A DNA stretch of 64,000 nucleotides from Nakamurella multipartita DSM 44233 (GTDB lineage: Bacteria; Actinomycetota; Actinomycetes; Mycobacteriales; Nakamurellaceae): assembly GCF_000024365.1 (NCBI RefSeq), contig NC_013235.1:1798001-1862000 (forward strand). Reading direction: 5' to 3'. The notes beneath the pieces were generated by a model. It was not told where the DNA came from. It worked only from the letters and a program-made list of their open reading frames with translations, and made no database searches. The position numbers and the translations under genes are program-made. Within the stretch, counting starts at the first letter, position 1; every line of letters starts with the position of its first letter. Of this stretch, positions 9,137-16,817 are shown in pieces.

Positions 9137-9186
9137 ACAGTCTAGACTGTGGCCTGGTCATCGACTAGAATCGAACGTATGTCGAA
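9137..9186 (+). promoter_or_regulatory. Promoter of the 13E12 gene with palindrome and LexA-like box
   Basis: A perfect 14-bp palindrome, ACAGTCTAGACTGT, lies at 9137-9150. A good -10 hexamer, TAGAAT, lies at 9166-9171, placing the transcription start near ATG 9179, so the mRNA is probably leaderless. The sequence TCGAACGTATGTCGAA at 9171-9186 resembles the actinobacterial LexA box TCGAAC-N4-GTTCGA, with an imperfect right half. SOS control is inference. Confidence 0.4.
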
Positions 9187-9811
9187 CCAGGAGCAGATCG
9201 CCGCGATGGTCGCGATGCTGGCGGCGATGGAGTCGGTGTCCGATGACGAGCGGATCGTGCTGGTGGGGGAGCTGGAGCAGCTGAAGGCGGTCGCGGCGGC
9301 GGCGCAGGCCCGGTTCACTGATGCGTTCGCGGTCTCGCAGCGGGCCCGGCTGCTCAAGGCGGGGTGCACGTCGAGGGAGGCGAGCCGGTCGATCACCGGA
9401 CAGGTGGGGTTGGCCCGGCGGGACAGCTCACACAAGGGCAGCCGGCATGTGGGCCTGGCGGCGGCGCTGGTGCGGGAGATGCCCCGGGTGCTGGCGGTGC
9501 TGGGTCGGGGGCAGACCAGTGAGTGGCGGTGCACGGTGATCGCGCGGGAGACCGCGCACCTGTCGCCGGCGGATCGCGCGCGGATCGACGAGGCCATCGC
9601 GGGGGAGTTGCCGGGGTGGGGTGATGCCCGGACCGAGCGGGAGGTGCGGGCGTGGGTGCATCGGTTGGATGCGCAGGGCGCGGCGGCGCGGGCGGCGAAG
9701 GCGGCGGTGGATCGGCGGGTGAGTATCCGGCCGGCGCCGGACTGTATGGCGTATGTGACGGCGTTGCTGCCGATGCCACAGGGGGTGGCGGTGTTCGGGG
9801 CGTTGCATCGG
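9179..9811 (+). pseudogene. 13E12-type DUF222/HNH protein, N-terminal fragment split by IS21
   Basis: First 211 codons of a DUF222 (13E12 repeat family) protein, ending where an IS21 element is inserted. The DUF222 region runs through RARLLKAGCTSREA, VGLARRDSS and VREMPRVLAVLGRG. The last genuine codons read GALHR and continue in frame at 12793 as AALAGAV once the element and one TCGG copy are removed. ATG 9179 is preferred over GTG 9149 because of the -10 hexamer ending eight bases upstream. As it stands, the fragment lacks the HNH nuclease domain and is presumably inactive. Confidence 0.9.
9808..9811 (+). repeat. Target-site duplication TCGG, left copy
   Basis: The bases TCGG immediately before the IS21 left end are repeated immediately after its right end at 12789-12792. 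Removing one copy and the element restores the reading frame of the HNH gene. This is direct evidence for the insertion junction. Confidence 0.85.
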
Positions 9812-9861
9812 TGACGACGCTCGTCGAAGATCCCCAGAGGTGCTCGTCGAAATTCCCCACC
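9812..9861. repeat. IS21 left end with two internal repeats
   Basis: The terminus TGACGACG is followed by two copies of GCTCGTCGA-(A)-TCCCCA at 9819-9836 and 9842-9859, spaced 23 bases start to start. IS21 elements typically carry such multiple terminal repeats as transposase-binding sites. The spacing and sequence mirror the right end. Confidence 0.85.
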
Positions 9862-9872
9862 CTGTGGCGGGG

Positions 9873-10706
9873 TCAGCGTAGCGTGCCGGTGCGGGTGCCG
9901 GCGCGGATTTTGTCGGTTCGGGCGTGGTGATCGCGGAGTCTGTACGAATCCCCGGCGATGTCGAGGACGACCGATCTGTGCAAGAGGCGATCGAGTAGTG
10001 CGGCCGCGACCATGTTGTCGCCCAGGACTTCTCCCCAGGACGTCACCGGCCTATTTGTGGTCAGAATGATCGAGGTCTTGAGGTACCGCTGGGCCACGAC
10101 CTGGAACAACGCGGACGCGGCCTCTGCCGGCAACGGCAAATAGCCCAGTTCGTCGATCGCGAGCAGGGTGGGGCCGGCGTAGAAGCGCATGGTGGTGGCC
10201 CACCGACCTTCGATCGCGGCCCGGTGGCAGCGGGCTGCGAGGTCGGCGGCGGTGGTGAAGTAGGTGCGGTAGCCGGCCTCGGCGGCTTTGCGGGCTAGGC
10301 CGGTGGCGAGCATGGTTTTGCCGACACCGGGCGGTCCGATCATCAGCACGTTGGTGGCGGACTCGAGGTAGCGGCACGACGCGAGGTCGTTGACCAGCCG
10401 GGGGTCGACGCCGGGTTGGGCGTCGTAGTCGAACTCCTCCAGGGTCGCGTCGGTGGGCAGGCAGGCGAACCGGAGCCGGCCGGCGAGCCGCCGGGCCTCG
10501 GTCGCAGTGACCTCGATCCGCAGCAGCCGTTCCAGAGCCGCGGTCATGGTGAGGTTCTCGGCGCGGGCCTGGTCCAGGACGGCCGGCAGGGCCGCGGCCG
10601 CGTCGAGCAGCTTCAGCGTGGTCAGGTGGGCGCGGAGCTGTTGGTAGCGGCTGTTCTCGGCCGGGGTGGCCGGCGGCGGCGCGTCGTCCGTGGTGGTGGT
10701 GGTCAT
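9873..10706 (-). CDS. istB: IS21 helper ATPase IstB
   Basis: Protein of 277 residues, an AAA+ ATPase related to DnaC that assists IS21 target selection. Walker A is GPPGVGKT at residues 124-131 and Walker B is LLAIDELGYL. Later blocks include IILTTNRPVTSWGEVLGD and the arginine-containing segment ALLDRLLHRSV. Its ATG at 10704-10706 overlaps the istA stop as ATGA, implying translational coupling. Length and motifs are normal, so it appears intact. The long open frame extending beyond this start is a shadow of istA. Confidence 0.95.
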   Translation of the reverse strand: MTTTTTDDAPPPATPAENSRYQQLRAHLTTLKLLDAAAALPAVLDQARAENLTMTAALERLLRIEVTATEARRLAGRLRFACLPTDATLEEFDYDAQPGVDPRLVNDLASCRYLESATNVLMIGPPGVGKTMLATGLARKAAEAGYRTYFTTAADLAARCHRAAIEGRWATTMRFYAGPTLLAIDELGYLPLPAEAASALFQVVAQRYLKTSIILTTNRPVTSWGEVLGDNMVAAALLDRLLHRSVVLDIAGDSYRLRDHHARTDKIRAGTRTGTLR

Positions 10707-12037
10707 GGCAGGTTCCTCCGGCGGGCGGCCGCGGCCGCGTAGACGGTCAGATCGACGACGGGGTCGGGTGTGGTGGTGGCGCCGCGCAACACCTGTGCGG
10801 CGTGCCGGGCGGCCGGGCCGGGTGGGATGCGCTGTTTGCGGCGGTGCGGTTTGGCGGTGGTGAACGCGGCCAGCGCGGCTTTGTTCAGTGCGGTGACGTG
10901 GTGCTCGCTGCGGATAGTGGCGCCGGTGCCGTCGCCGGCCCGGTGATGCAGGGCTACTGTCACGCCGCGGTCGGTGACGAACGCCAGCACCGGGGAGCCG
11001 AGGCGGTGGGTCACGGTGACCGGCCCGTTGGCCAGCTCGGGCGGCACGGAGTACCGGTTCCCGCGGAACGAGACCAACGCCTGCGCTGATACGACCCGCT
11101 CGACGGCCAGCTCGGCGGGGAACGCCGTGGCGGGTAGCGGGGCGAGCCGTTCCCGGGCGGCCAGGTCCGCGACGGTGCACCGGTTCCCGTCGACATCGAC
11201 GCGGTCGCGGGTGTCGCCGACGGTGGCGCAGAACTGGTCGAGCCGGGCCTGCGCGTCGGCGACGGTGATGTCGTCGGGCAGGGTGCGCCACCATCGTTGC
11301 GCCGCGGTGTGGTTGGCCTTCTCGACCACACCCTTGCGGTTGCCCCGCCGCGGTGGGCACGGTTTGACCTGTACCCCATAGTGCTTGGCGACCGCGGCGT
11401 AAGAGGCGGTGACCTTGCCGGTGCCCGGGTGCACGACGGTGGCCATCCGGTCGAACCGCCAGACCCGGGTCAGCCCGCCGAGCCGGACCACGACCTGGTG
11501 CTGCGCGTCGATCAGCTGCGGCTGGTCCATCGCCTCGGCCAGCACCCCCCGCCACTTGCTCGAGTGGGCCAGCGCGCCGACCAGCAGGAACGCCTTGGCT
11601 CCGTAGCCGTCCCAACTCCTGGGTGGGTCGGGCAGCTCGAGCCAGTCCCATTGGGTTTCCTCGGCCGGCGGGTGGTCGATGACCGCTGCGGGGCGGCCGC
11701 CGGCCGGCCGGCAGGCGTGGCACACCGGCCGCAGCCCACGAGTGCGCAGGTTGTGCGTCAGCCGCGGGTAGGACCGGTCGTAACCCAGCTGCAGCAACTC
11801 GTCGTACAAGGCGGTCGCCCATAGGTGCGGGTCCTCGACCAGCCGTTCCCGGCAGTAGGTCACGAACGGTTCGAACACGTCCGGGCCGGCCGGTGAGCGG
11901 ACTCCGGCGGTCCGCTCACCGTTCAAGTACGCCCTGATCGTTTTTCGGTCTTTGCCCAGGTGGCGGGCGATCGCGGAGATCGACCACCCCCTGCGGCGCA
12001 GGGCGTGCGCGTCCACGTCTTCCTCCTGTGTGAGCAT
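10703..12037 (-). CDS. istA: IS21 transposase IstA (DDE integrase)
   Basis: Protein of 444 residues starting at ATG 12037. The N-terminal helix-turn-helix is at about residues 16-38 (GWSISAIARHLGKDRKTIR). The retroviral-integrase-like core has candidate catalytic residues D131 (QWDW), D196 (RFDR) and E239 (GVVEKANH). A C-terminal Mu-transposase-type beta-barrel follows, near residues 320-380. It is coupled to istB by a 4-base overlap. No stops or frameshifts are seen. A strong inverted repeat lies just upstream of the start (12043-12097). Confidence 0.95.
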   Translation of the reverse strand: MLTQEEDVDAHALRRRGWSISAIARHLGKDRKTIRAYLNGERTAGVRSPAGPDVFEPFVTYCRERLVEDPHLWATALYDELLQLGYDRSYPRLTHNLRTRGLRPVCHACRPAGGRPAAVIDHPPAEETQWDWLELPDPPRSWDGYGAKAFLLVGALAHSSKWRGVLAEAMDQPQLIDAQHQVVVRLGGLTRVWRFDRMATVVHPGTGKVTASYAAVAKHYGVQVKPCPPRRGNRKGVVEKANHTAAQRWWRTLPDDITVADAQARLDQFCATVGDTRDRVDVDGNRCTVADLAARERLAPLPATAFPAELAVERVVSAQALVSFRGNRYSVPPELANGPVTVTHRLGSPVLAFVTDRGVTVALHHRAGDGTGATIRSEHHVTALNKAALAAFTTAKPHRRKQRIPPGPAARHAAQVLRGATTTPDPVVDLTVYAAAAARRRNLP

Positions 12038-12042
12038 GAAAC

Positions 12043-12097
12043 GGGCTCCCTCGAACAGCTGGCCGGTGGTCAGAGACCGCCAGCGTCGAGGGAGCCC
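12043..12097 (-). repeat. 12-bp inverted repeat upstream of istA
   Basis: GGGCTCCCTCGA at 12043-12054 is perfectly complementary to TCGAGGGAGCCC at 12086-12097, with a 31-base spacer. It ends six bases before the istA start codon and would fold in the mRNA leader. It could limit translation from external transcripts or mark an old end; neither is shown. Confidence 0.6.
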
Positions 12098-12123
12098 CGC
12101 CGTCTTCCGCGGAGCCACGCGCG

Positions 12124-12507
12124 TCAACCGCGCTTCGAAACGGCATGGCCGGAATCCGCGGCGCCCAGGTGGGCCAGGTGCGCAAGTGCGGCGTCCAACG
12201 CATTGGCCAACTCGTCCGCGGCGTCGCCGGCGCCGGCCAGATCGGCGCCCGCGGCCGCGACGATCCGGCCGGGCCCGGTGCCGGTGTCGGCCCGGATCCG
12301 GCCGTGGTCGTGTTCCGCGCGCAGCCACCGGTCGAGCTGGCCCAGCAGCTGCGGCAGCCCGCCGGCCAGCACGGCGAGCTCGCCGACTAACCGGTACATC
12401 TCGGCCGGAGCGGTGAACACGCGTGGGTCGCGGGTGCGGTGGTTGAGCTCTCGCACGTCCTCGGCCGCCCGCTCGGCCAACTCCAGGACGTGCCCGTCGC
12501 CCGTCAT
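12124..12507 (-). CDS. Small passenger protein inside the IS21 element, function unknown
   Basis: Protein of about 127 residues from ATG 12507; GTG 12573 would add 22 residues. It is helical and alanine/leucine rich, with blocks VLELAERAAEDVRELNHRTR, YRLVGELAVLAGGLPQLLGQ and a C-terminal ALDAALAHLAHLGA. It has no membrane segment or signal peptide. It recalls small proteins of unknown function carried by actinobacterial integrative conjugative elements, but that comparison is from memory. It is not a normal IS21 gene, and it sits between the intact istA and a decayed istA start, so it looks like captured DNA. No function assigned. Confidence 0.55.
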   Translation of the reverse strand: MTGDGHVLELAERAAEDVRELNHRTRDPRVFTAPAEMYRLVGELAVLAGGLPQLLGQLDRWLRAEHDHGRIRADTGTGPGRIVAAAGADLAGAGDAADELANALDAALAHLAHLGAADSGHAVSKRG

Positions 12508-12589
12508 GCCGCGCTCACAGACCGCCGGCAGGAACGCAGGCACGAGCGATGCGATCGCGGCCGGGTGCCGCACGGCGGGCAGGCGCTGG

Positions 12590-12720
12590 CGGTCCGCCCG
12601 CCGTCCGAGTCTGCGCGGGGTCGCCGGTCGGTCGTCGCGAGGTGGCGGCCAGCCGCCGGGATCGACCAGCCACCCTGGGGTGATGCGGGTGCGTGCATTT
12701 CGTTCCTCCCATGTGAGCGA
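12590..12720 (-). pseudogene. Decayed 5' end of a second istA copy
   Basis: On the minus strand, bases from about 12720 down to 12600 align with the 5' end of the intact istA: GCTCACA then GGAGGAA, a TGGTCGATC segment, then a GCCGCCACCT segment and GACCGA. The encoded peptide GGWSIPAAGRHL echoes GRRGWSISAIARHLG-type sequence. Small insertions, deletions and substitutions break the frame. It lies between the passenger gene and the true right end of the element, showing rearrangement within the IS. Confidence 0.6.
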
Positions 12721-12734
12721 TGAAGCGGGGTCAC

Positions 12735-12788
12735 AGGGGTGGGGAGATTCAGCGAGCAGGTCTGGGGAGATTCAAACGAGCGTCATCA
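12735..12788. repeat. IS21 right end with two internal repeats
   Basis: Read on the minus strand, the terminus TGATGACG is followed by two repeats containing GCTCG and TGAATCTCCCCA, at 12763-12781 and 12740-12757 in window coordinates. They match the left-end repeats in order and spacing. TCGG follows directly at 12789-12792 as the second target-site copy. Confidence 0.85.
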
Positions 12789-12792
12789 TCGG

Positions 12793-13431
12793 GCGGCGCT
12801 GGCCGGGGCGGTCGACCCGGACGAGCATCGGAGCAAGGGTCAGATCATGGCTGATGAGCTGGTGCGGCGGGTGCTGACCCCGGGCGAGGGGGAACCGGAC
12901 GTGCCGGGTATCGAACTGCATGTGGTGATGACCGACCGGACCCTGCTTGACGGTGATGAGGAGCCGGCGCAGGTCGTCGGATACGGGCCGGTGCCGGCGC
13001 CGGTGGCGCGGGACCTGGTCCGCGCCGACAGCAAGACCAAGGTGTGGGTGCGGCGGCTGTACACGAACCCGGAGACGGGGGAGTTGGCCGGGACCGACGC
13101 CCGCAAACGGGATTTCCCCGACGTGGTTCGTCAGTTTTTCTTGGTTCGGGATCAGGTGTGTCGGACGCCGTGGTGCGGGGCGCCGATCCGCCATGTTGAT
13201 CATGCGGTGGCGGTCGCCAAGGGTGGGGTCACGGACTTGCGGAACGGGAACGGGCGGTGTGCCCGGTGCAATCTGACCAAGGATCTCCCGGGGTGGGTGA
13301 GTGTGCTGCGGGACGGGGCGATCGTCACCAGCACCCCGACCGGGCAGCAGTACGCCAGCCGACCACCCCGACCACCAAGATCGGACTCCTGGGAGTCCGC
13401 CGACGATCTACCGGCAACGACCGGGGGCTAG
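12793..13431 (+). pseudogene. 13E12-type DUF222/HNH protein, C-terminal fragment
   Basis: Continuation of the gene broken at 9811. The first codons after the TCGG copy read AALAGAVDPDEH, followed by SKGQIMADELVRRV, a conserved DUF222 block. The C-terminal HNH nuclease domain shows CRTPWCGAP, HVDHAVA at 13192-13212 and the zinc-binding pair CARCN. Reassembled with the first fragment, the protein would be 423 residues, a normal length for the family. It is separated from its promoter by the IS21 element, so only spurious internal starts remain. Confidence 0.9.
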
Positions 13432-13461
13432 TTCCACCTGCGCCTATGAAGTAGCGGCGCG

Positions 13462-14565
13462 TCAGCCGCCTGGGCCATCGACGAGGACCGTGCGGTATTC
13501 ACCGATCTCCAGTGCATCGTTGCTTGTCGCGGACAGAGTGGTCCCGCCCGTCACTCCGGTGTTGGACTGCCAGGTGACGGTCCAATTGGATGTGGCGGTG
13601 ATGGGCCAGGTGCCGGTGCCGCTGGTGCGTTCCTTCGTGGAGCGCCAGCTATACATGTGCCCGCAGGGCGGCTCGGCTTTCCAGTCGTAATTGGCTGGCG
13701 GGGGCGTGCCTGTGCCTTGGCAGGTCAGCGTTACCGGCGGTCCATCGGCATAAGGACCGCCGGTCGCCGCCGGCTCGCCAAGGGACCATGTGACGGAGGA
13801 CAAACTGGCTGTCGCAGTCACCGAGATCCCACCAGCAGCGGCAGTAGCCGTGAGAGGTCCGGGATCGTCAATCCAGAGCCAGGTCCACAGATTAACGGCC
13901 AGTTTCGACCGGTCGGGGCCGACGCTGATTGGCGGTGGGGGCACTGTCAGTTGTCGAATCGCACGTTGCGCAAGCACTGCGGGATCAGGTGGGGGTGGCG
14001 GTGCGATCACGCCATTCGGAAAGAACTGATAGACAACTGGTCGTCCTTCTAGGTTCCCGGGTGCCCCCGCAGTTCCAGGGCCGAGAATCGGGCAACTCTT
14101 CCAGCGAACCTCACCGTCAGCAGCCGAGTGCCCATCCCAAGCTGGATTATTGGGATCCAGCGGAGCGGCGAGACTCGCCCATCCGCACCACTGATCAGAC
14201 TGATTTTGCCCGAGCCCTGTCATTGGATCAGCGGGCGATTCTTGCCCGCCTTGGCCATTGCTTGCCCGTACGCTGGAAGACGAGCTAGAAGCGTCCCCGG
14301 CCAGTTTTTCGAGCGCGTCTACAAACAGCGTGATGGTGTCGGCGGCACTCCCCCCGTTGCCCAAACCTGCGGTTGCCTTCGCGCCATCGTTAGTGCCGTC
14401 CTGATCGGTGTCGCCATCTGGAGCGTTGAATCCGGCAAGGTCGGAGCGGGCATGCCCGGCTGGCCCCTGAAGGCCAGGAATACTCAGCGCCAAGAGGGTG
14501 AGCGTAACTGCTATTCGTATCAACACGGAACGTTTTCCACATACTGAAGTGTTTGCACTCTCCAC
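13462..14565 (-). CDS. Secreted protein of unknown function with proline-rich middle
   Basis: Up to 367 residues. A signal peptide lies near the N-terminus, with hydrophobic core IAVTLTLLALSIPGL after KRSVLIR. ATG 14565 overlaps the upstream lipoprotein gene by 46 bases; GTG 14526 overlaps it by 7 bases and keeps the signal peptide, so it may be the true start. The mature part has an acidic DTDQDGTND stretch, a serine cluster, a PPPPP segment near residue 190, and a C-terminal half with tryptophans (LWTWLWID) and paired cysteines. It follows the two lipoproteins on the same strand and may be a cell-surface partner of the pilus operon. Function unknown. GC content is lower than in the tad genes. 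Confidence 0.7.
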   Translation of the reverse strand: MESANTSVCGKRSVLIRIAVTLTLLALSIPGLQGPAGHARSDLAGFNAPDGDTDQDGTNDGAKATAGLGNGGSAADTITLFVDALEKLAGDASSSSSSVRASNGQGGQESPADPMTGLGQNQSDQWCGWASLAAPLDPNNPAWDGHSAADGEVRWKSCPILGPGTAGAPGNLEGRPVVYQFFPNGVIAPPPPPDPAVLAQRAIRQLTVPPPPISVGPDRSKLAVNLWTWLWIDDPGPLTATAAAGGISVTATASLSSVTWSLGEPAATGGPYADGPPVTLTCQGTGTPPPANYDWKAEPPCGHMYSWRSTKERTSGTGTWPITATSNWTVTWQSNTGVTGGTTLSATSNDALEIGEYRTVLVDGPGG

Positions 14566-15170
14566 ACTCCGTCTGGCCCGCGAACGAGTCCGGCTTGGGC
14601 GTGATTTCCGGCAATTCCAACCGTGCGCTTCTTGCCTGTCGCGACGTATAGTGAGCCAAACCCGGTCTGATCCTGACAGTCTTGGATTACCGCGGAGGCG
14701 CCATCGGCCGAGAATTCGATACTGTACGGGTCCAAGACGACGGAACCATAATTGTCGAGGCCCTGAGCTTCAAAGTCAGACGCGTCCTTTAGAACGCGAC
14801 TTTTCAGTGGATCAACACTGACTGAGTCAAGTGCGGCGGCGCGATCCTGGCCAGGAGTTCGTACGATCTCTGCGTAAACTCTCCAGAATGCTGCCCACTG
14901 GGCTTCGATTGCGGCACGATCGGCAGCCTGTGGAGCAGCCGGGTCGGACGAGGTCGCGATAGGCGTCGACGGCTCAGCGACACTGGGCGTGGGGTTTGAG
15001 TCGCTGGATGATGGCAGCGCACTGCTGGGGTCGATCACTGACGCGCTTGCGGTAACTGACGTGCTGGGTGGGGAGGCCTGTCCGTCGGCTGAGTTGGAGG
15101 TGCATCCAGATGCGGCGAGCATGACAACCCCGACTACGCAGGCTGTCCGGAGAGATGCGGAGATTTTCAT
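14520..15170 (-). CDS. Lipoprotein, paralogue of the upstream lipoprotein
   Basis: Protein of 216 residues. The signal peptide ends in the lipobox LAASGC with lipidated C23, followed by a Ser/Thr/Pro-rich linker of about 60 residues. The folded domain begins near AADRAAIEAQWAAFWRVYAE and contains QDCQDQTGFGSLYVATG and a C-terminal GVWRVQTL motif, resembling small extracytoplasmic domains with an NTF2-like tone. It is similar throughout its mature domain to the protein encoded at 15185-15838, only 14 bases upstream. The two look like a tandem duplication. Function unknown. GC content is visibly below the surrounding genes (about 60 percent in the 14581-14640 stretch). Confidence 0.8.
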   Translation of the reverse strand: MKISASLRTACVVGVVMLAASGCTSNSADGQASPPSTSVTASASVIDPSSALPSSSDSNPTPSVAEPSTPIATSSDPAAPQAADRAAIEAQWAAFWRVYAEIVRTPGQDRAAALDSVSVDPLKSRVLKDASDFEAQGLDNYGSVVLDPYSIEFSADGASAVIQDCQDQTGFGSLYVATGKKRTVGIAGNHAQAGLVRGPDGVWRVQTLQYVENVPC

Positions 15171-15184
15171 ATTGCAAGACCTCT

Positions 15185-15838
15185 CTAGCAGACTTCGTCG
15201 GAAAGGTGGCCGAAGGTCTGAACACGCCAGATGTCGTCGTACCCTCGGATGAACTCGGCTTGAAGATTGTTATTCGATACTCCAATGGAGCGTCTTTGAC
15301 CGGTGGCGACCCAGACGGACCCGTACCCGCTTTGGTCCTTGCAGTCGCGCATCACGGCGACCGATCCTTGACCTATGGGCTGGGTCCAGTAGGGATGCTG
15401 CACAACGGATCCGAAGTAGTCTATGCCTTCCTTGTCAAATTTCTCGGCCGCTCCAAGAATCTGCGATTTGATCGGCTCCACCGCTACTTCATCGAGACGG
15501 TCGCCTCTTTGCTCGCTTGGTGTTCGCACCATATTGTTGTAGACCTGCCAGAATCTCGCCCACTGTGCTTCGACGGCTGCACGGTCAGCAGATTCCTGCC
15601 GGGAAGTTGTGGAGGGTGCGGATGTCGATGGCGAAGGGTCGATCGCACTCGCCGGTAAGCTGGCTCGACCAGCTGAACCTGTTCGGGCAGACGATGGTCC
15701 TATTGCTGGTGAACTCACACCGACAGACTTCTCCGCGGACGACGACGGACCCTCGGCAGCGCTGGACGCGCATCCGGCGATGAGGACGAGAGTCCACGCG
15801 CAGACTCCGCCGGCGCGGACATGCCCACGGAGGGTCAT
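15185..15838 (-). CDS. Lipoprotein translationally coupled to the tad operon
   Basis: Protein of 217 residues starting at ATG 15838, which overlaps the stop of the TadG-like gene as ATGA. The lipobox is LIAGC with lipidated C23, followed by a long Ser/Pro/Ala linker. The C-terminal domain shows ADRAAVEAQWARFWQVYNNM, MRDCKDQSGYGSVWVATGQR and IWRVQTFG, shared with the next lipoprotein gene. Two cysteines in the mature domain (RDCKDQ and the C-terminal DEVC) could form a disulfide. Coupling to the pilus genes suggests a surface or assembly accessory role, which is inference. Confidence 0.8.
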   Translation of the reverse strand: MTLRGHVRAGGVCAWTLVLIAGCASSAAEGPSSSAEKSVGVSSPAIGPSSARTGSAGRASLPASAIDPSPSTSAPSTTSRQESADRAAVEAQWARFWQVYNNMVRTPSEQRGDRLDEVAVEPIKSQILGAAEKFDKEGIDYFGSVVQHPYWTQPIGQGSVAVMRDCKDQSGYGSVWVATGQRRSIGVSNNNLQAEFIRGYDDIWRVQTFGHLSDEVC

Positions 15839-16329
15839 ATCAAGGTCCCTTCCGTCGGGGATGTGGTGCTTGGCGCTTCCATCGTCAAGGACGCACCAAG
15901 GCGTCGGATCGGTTGGCTGGTGGATGTCACGGTTCGGGTCAGGGTGGGTGAGCCGAAGAGGGCGCCGAAGGTGATGGGTGCTTGGTTGGTGCAGCGTGCG
16001 CTGATGGTGTTCTGGCCGACGGTGATCACGGCACCCACGTCGGGCCCGCGGACGCCGAGGTACTGATTGGCGGCGGCGATAGGGTCGGCCACCCGCACTC
16101 CGGCCGCTGACGATCGGGCGGGGTCGACGGCCCCGACCGCGGCCGCGACGGCACCGTCGCACAGGCGTTGCAGCCGCTGTCCGGACAGGAATGCCGACCC
16201 GGCCGCGGTCACGCCCGCGGTCAGGATCAACAGGCACACGAACATCCCGATCACCAACGGCGTGATCGACCCGCGATCCCGTTCCGCCTCGGCCTCCACG
16301 GGGAGCGGCGCCCCGCGCTCCGGCGTCAT
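15835..16329 (-). CDS. Pilus assembly TadG-like protein
   Basis: Protein of 164 residues starting at ATG 16329 with an ATGA overlap to the gene before it. It has an N-terminal basic/acidic segment ending RDRGSITP, then one membrane helix (LVIGMFVCLLILTAGVTAAG), as in TadE/TadG-type pseudopilins of actinobacterial Tad systems (helicase/secretion neighbourhood proteins). The extracytoplasmic part includes LCDGAVAAAVGAVD and a single cysteine near ISARCTNQ. It lies sixth in a tightly overlapping operon with tadB and tadC. Precise role in pilus assembly is unknown. Confidence 0.75.
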   Translation of the reverse strand: MTPERGAPLPVEAEAERDRGSITPLVIGMFVCLLILTAGVTAAGSAFLSGQRLQRLCDGAVAAAVGAVDPARSSAAGVRVADPIAAANQYLGVRGPDVGAVITVGQNTISARCTNQAPITFGALFGSPTLTRTVTSTSQPIRRLGASLTMEAPSTTSPTEGTLI

Positions 16330-16817
16330 TGGCTCTCCCGGAAGTCGCCGACGTGCAGGGTGAAGACCCCGCTCACGGTGTTCCGGCTCCCGCTGATCGC
16401 GGTCGGCACCCCCGGCAACGACACCACGGCGACCACGCAGACGTCGTAGACGGCGCCGGCCTGCAGGGTCGGGGTGATCTCGGGCGAGTTCACGCAGTCC
16501 GCACCGACCGGCACGAACCGCAGGTCCATCCCTTCGGCGGAGACCTTCTGGTCCTGCAGCGCCAGCCGGGCGATCTCCTCGGCTCGGGCGACGCCGACGG
16601 CGGTGGTCGGCGCGAAGTCCATGATCCGGCCGGCGTCGCGCGCCCCCTGGGACACGGCGAACGTCGCCGACTGGATGCGCAGCACCGTGATCAGGATGTA
16701 GATCGTCGGGATCAGGATCAGCACGGCCAGGAAAATGACCTCGATCAGCGCGCGGCCCTCGTCGGCGGGCTCGTCGGGCCTGGCCAACCGGCCGCGCCAC
16801 CGCCGCAGCCGCGTCAT
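16326..16817 (-). CDS. TadE-like pseudopilin
   Basis: Protein of 163 residues starting at ATG 16817. The N-terminal region ends with DEGRALIEVIFLAVLILIPT, a class III prepilin-like signal with a glutamate five or so residues after the cleavage region, followed by a long hydrophobic helix. The remainder is extracytoplasmic, with two cysteines (ADCVNSP and DVCVVAV). Both ends overlap neighbours by ATGA, so translation is probably coupled through the operon. Such minor pilins are thought to initiate or cap Flp pili in Tad systems. Confidence 0.75.
   Translation of the reverse strand: MTRLRRWRGRLARPDEPADEGRALIEVIFLAVLILIPTIYILITVLRIQSATFAVSQGARDAGRIMDFAPTTAVGVARAEEIARLALQDQKVSAEGMDLRFVPVGADCVNSPEITPTLQAGAVYDVCVVAVVSLPGVPTAISGSRNTVSGVFTLHVGDFRESQ

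Larger units (their letters stand above)
9812..12788 (-). mobile_element. IS21-family element (2,977 bp) with passenger DNA
   Basis: Both ends begin 5'-TG and carry matching outer repeats: TGACGACGCTCG on the left and TGATGACGCTCG on the right. Each end has two direct copies of an approximately 18-bp transposase-binding repeat. The element carries istA and istB overlapping by ATGA, as is typical of IS21. Beyond istA, it holds about 750 bases with a small passenger gene and a decayed copy of an istA 5' end. It interrupts a 13E12-type HNH gene and is flanked by a 4-bp TCGG duplication. Confidence 0.9.
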
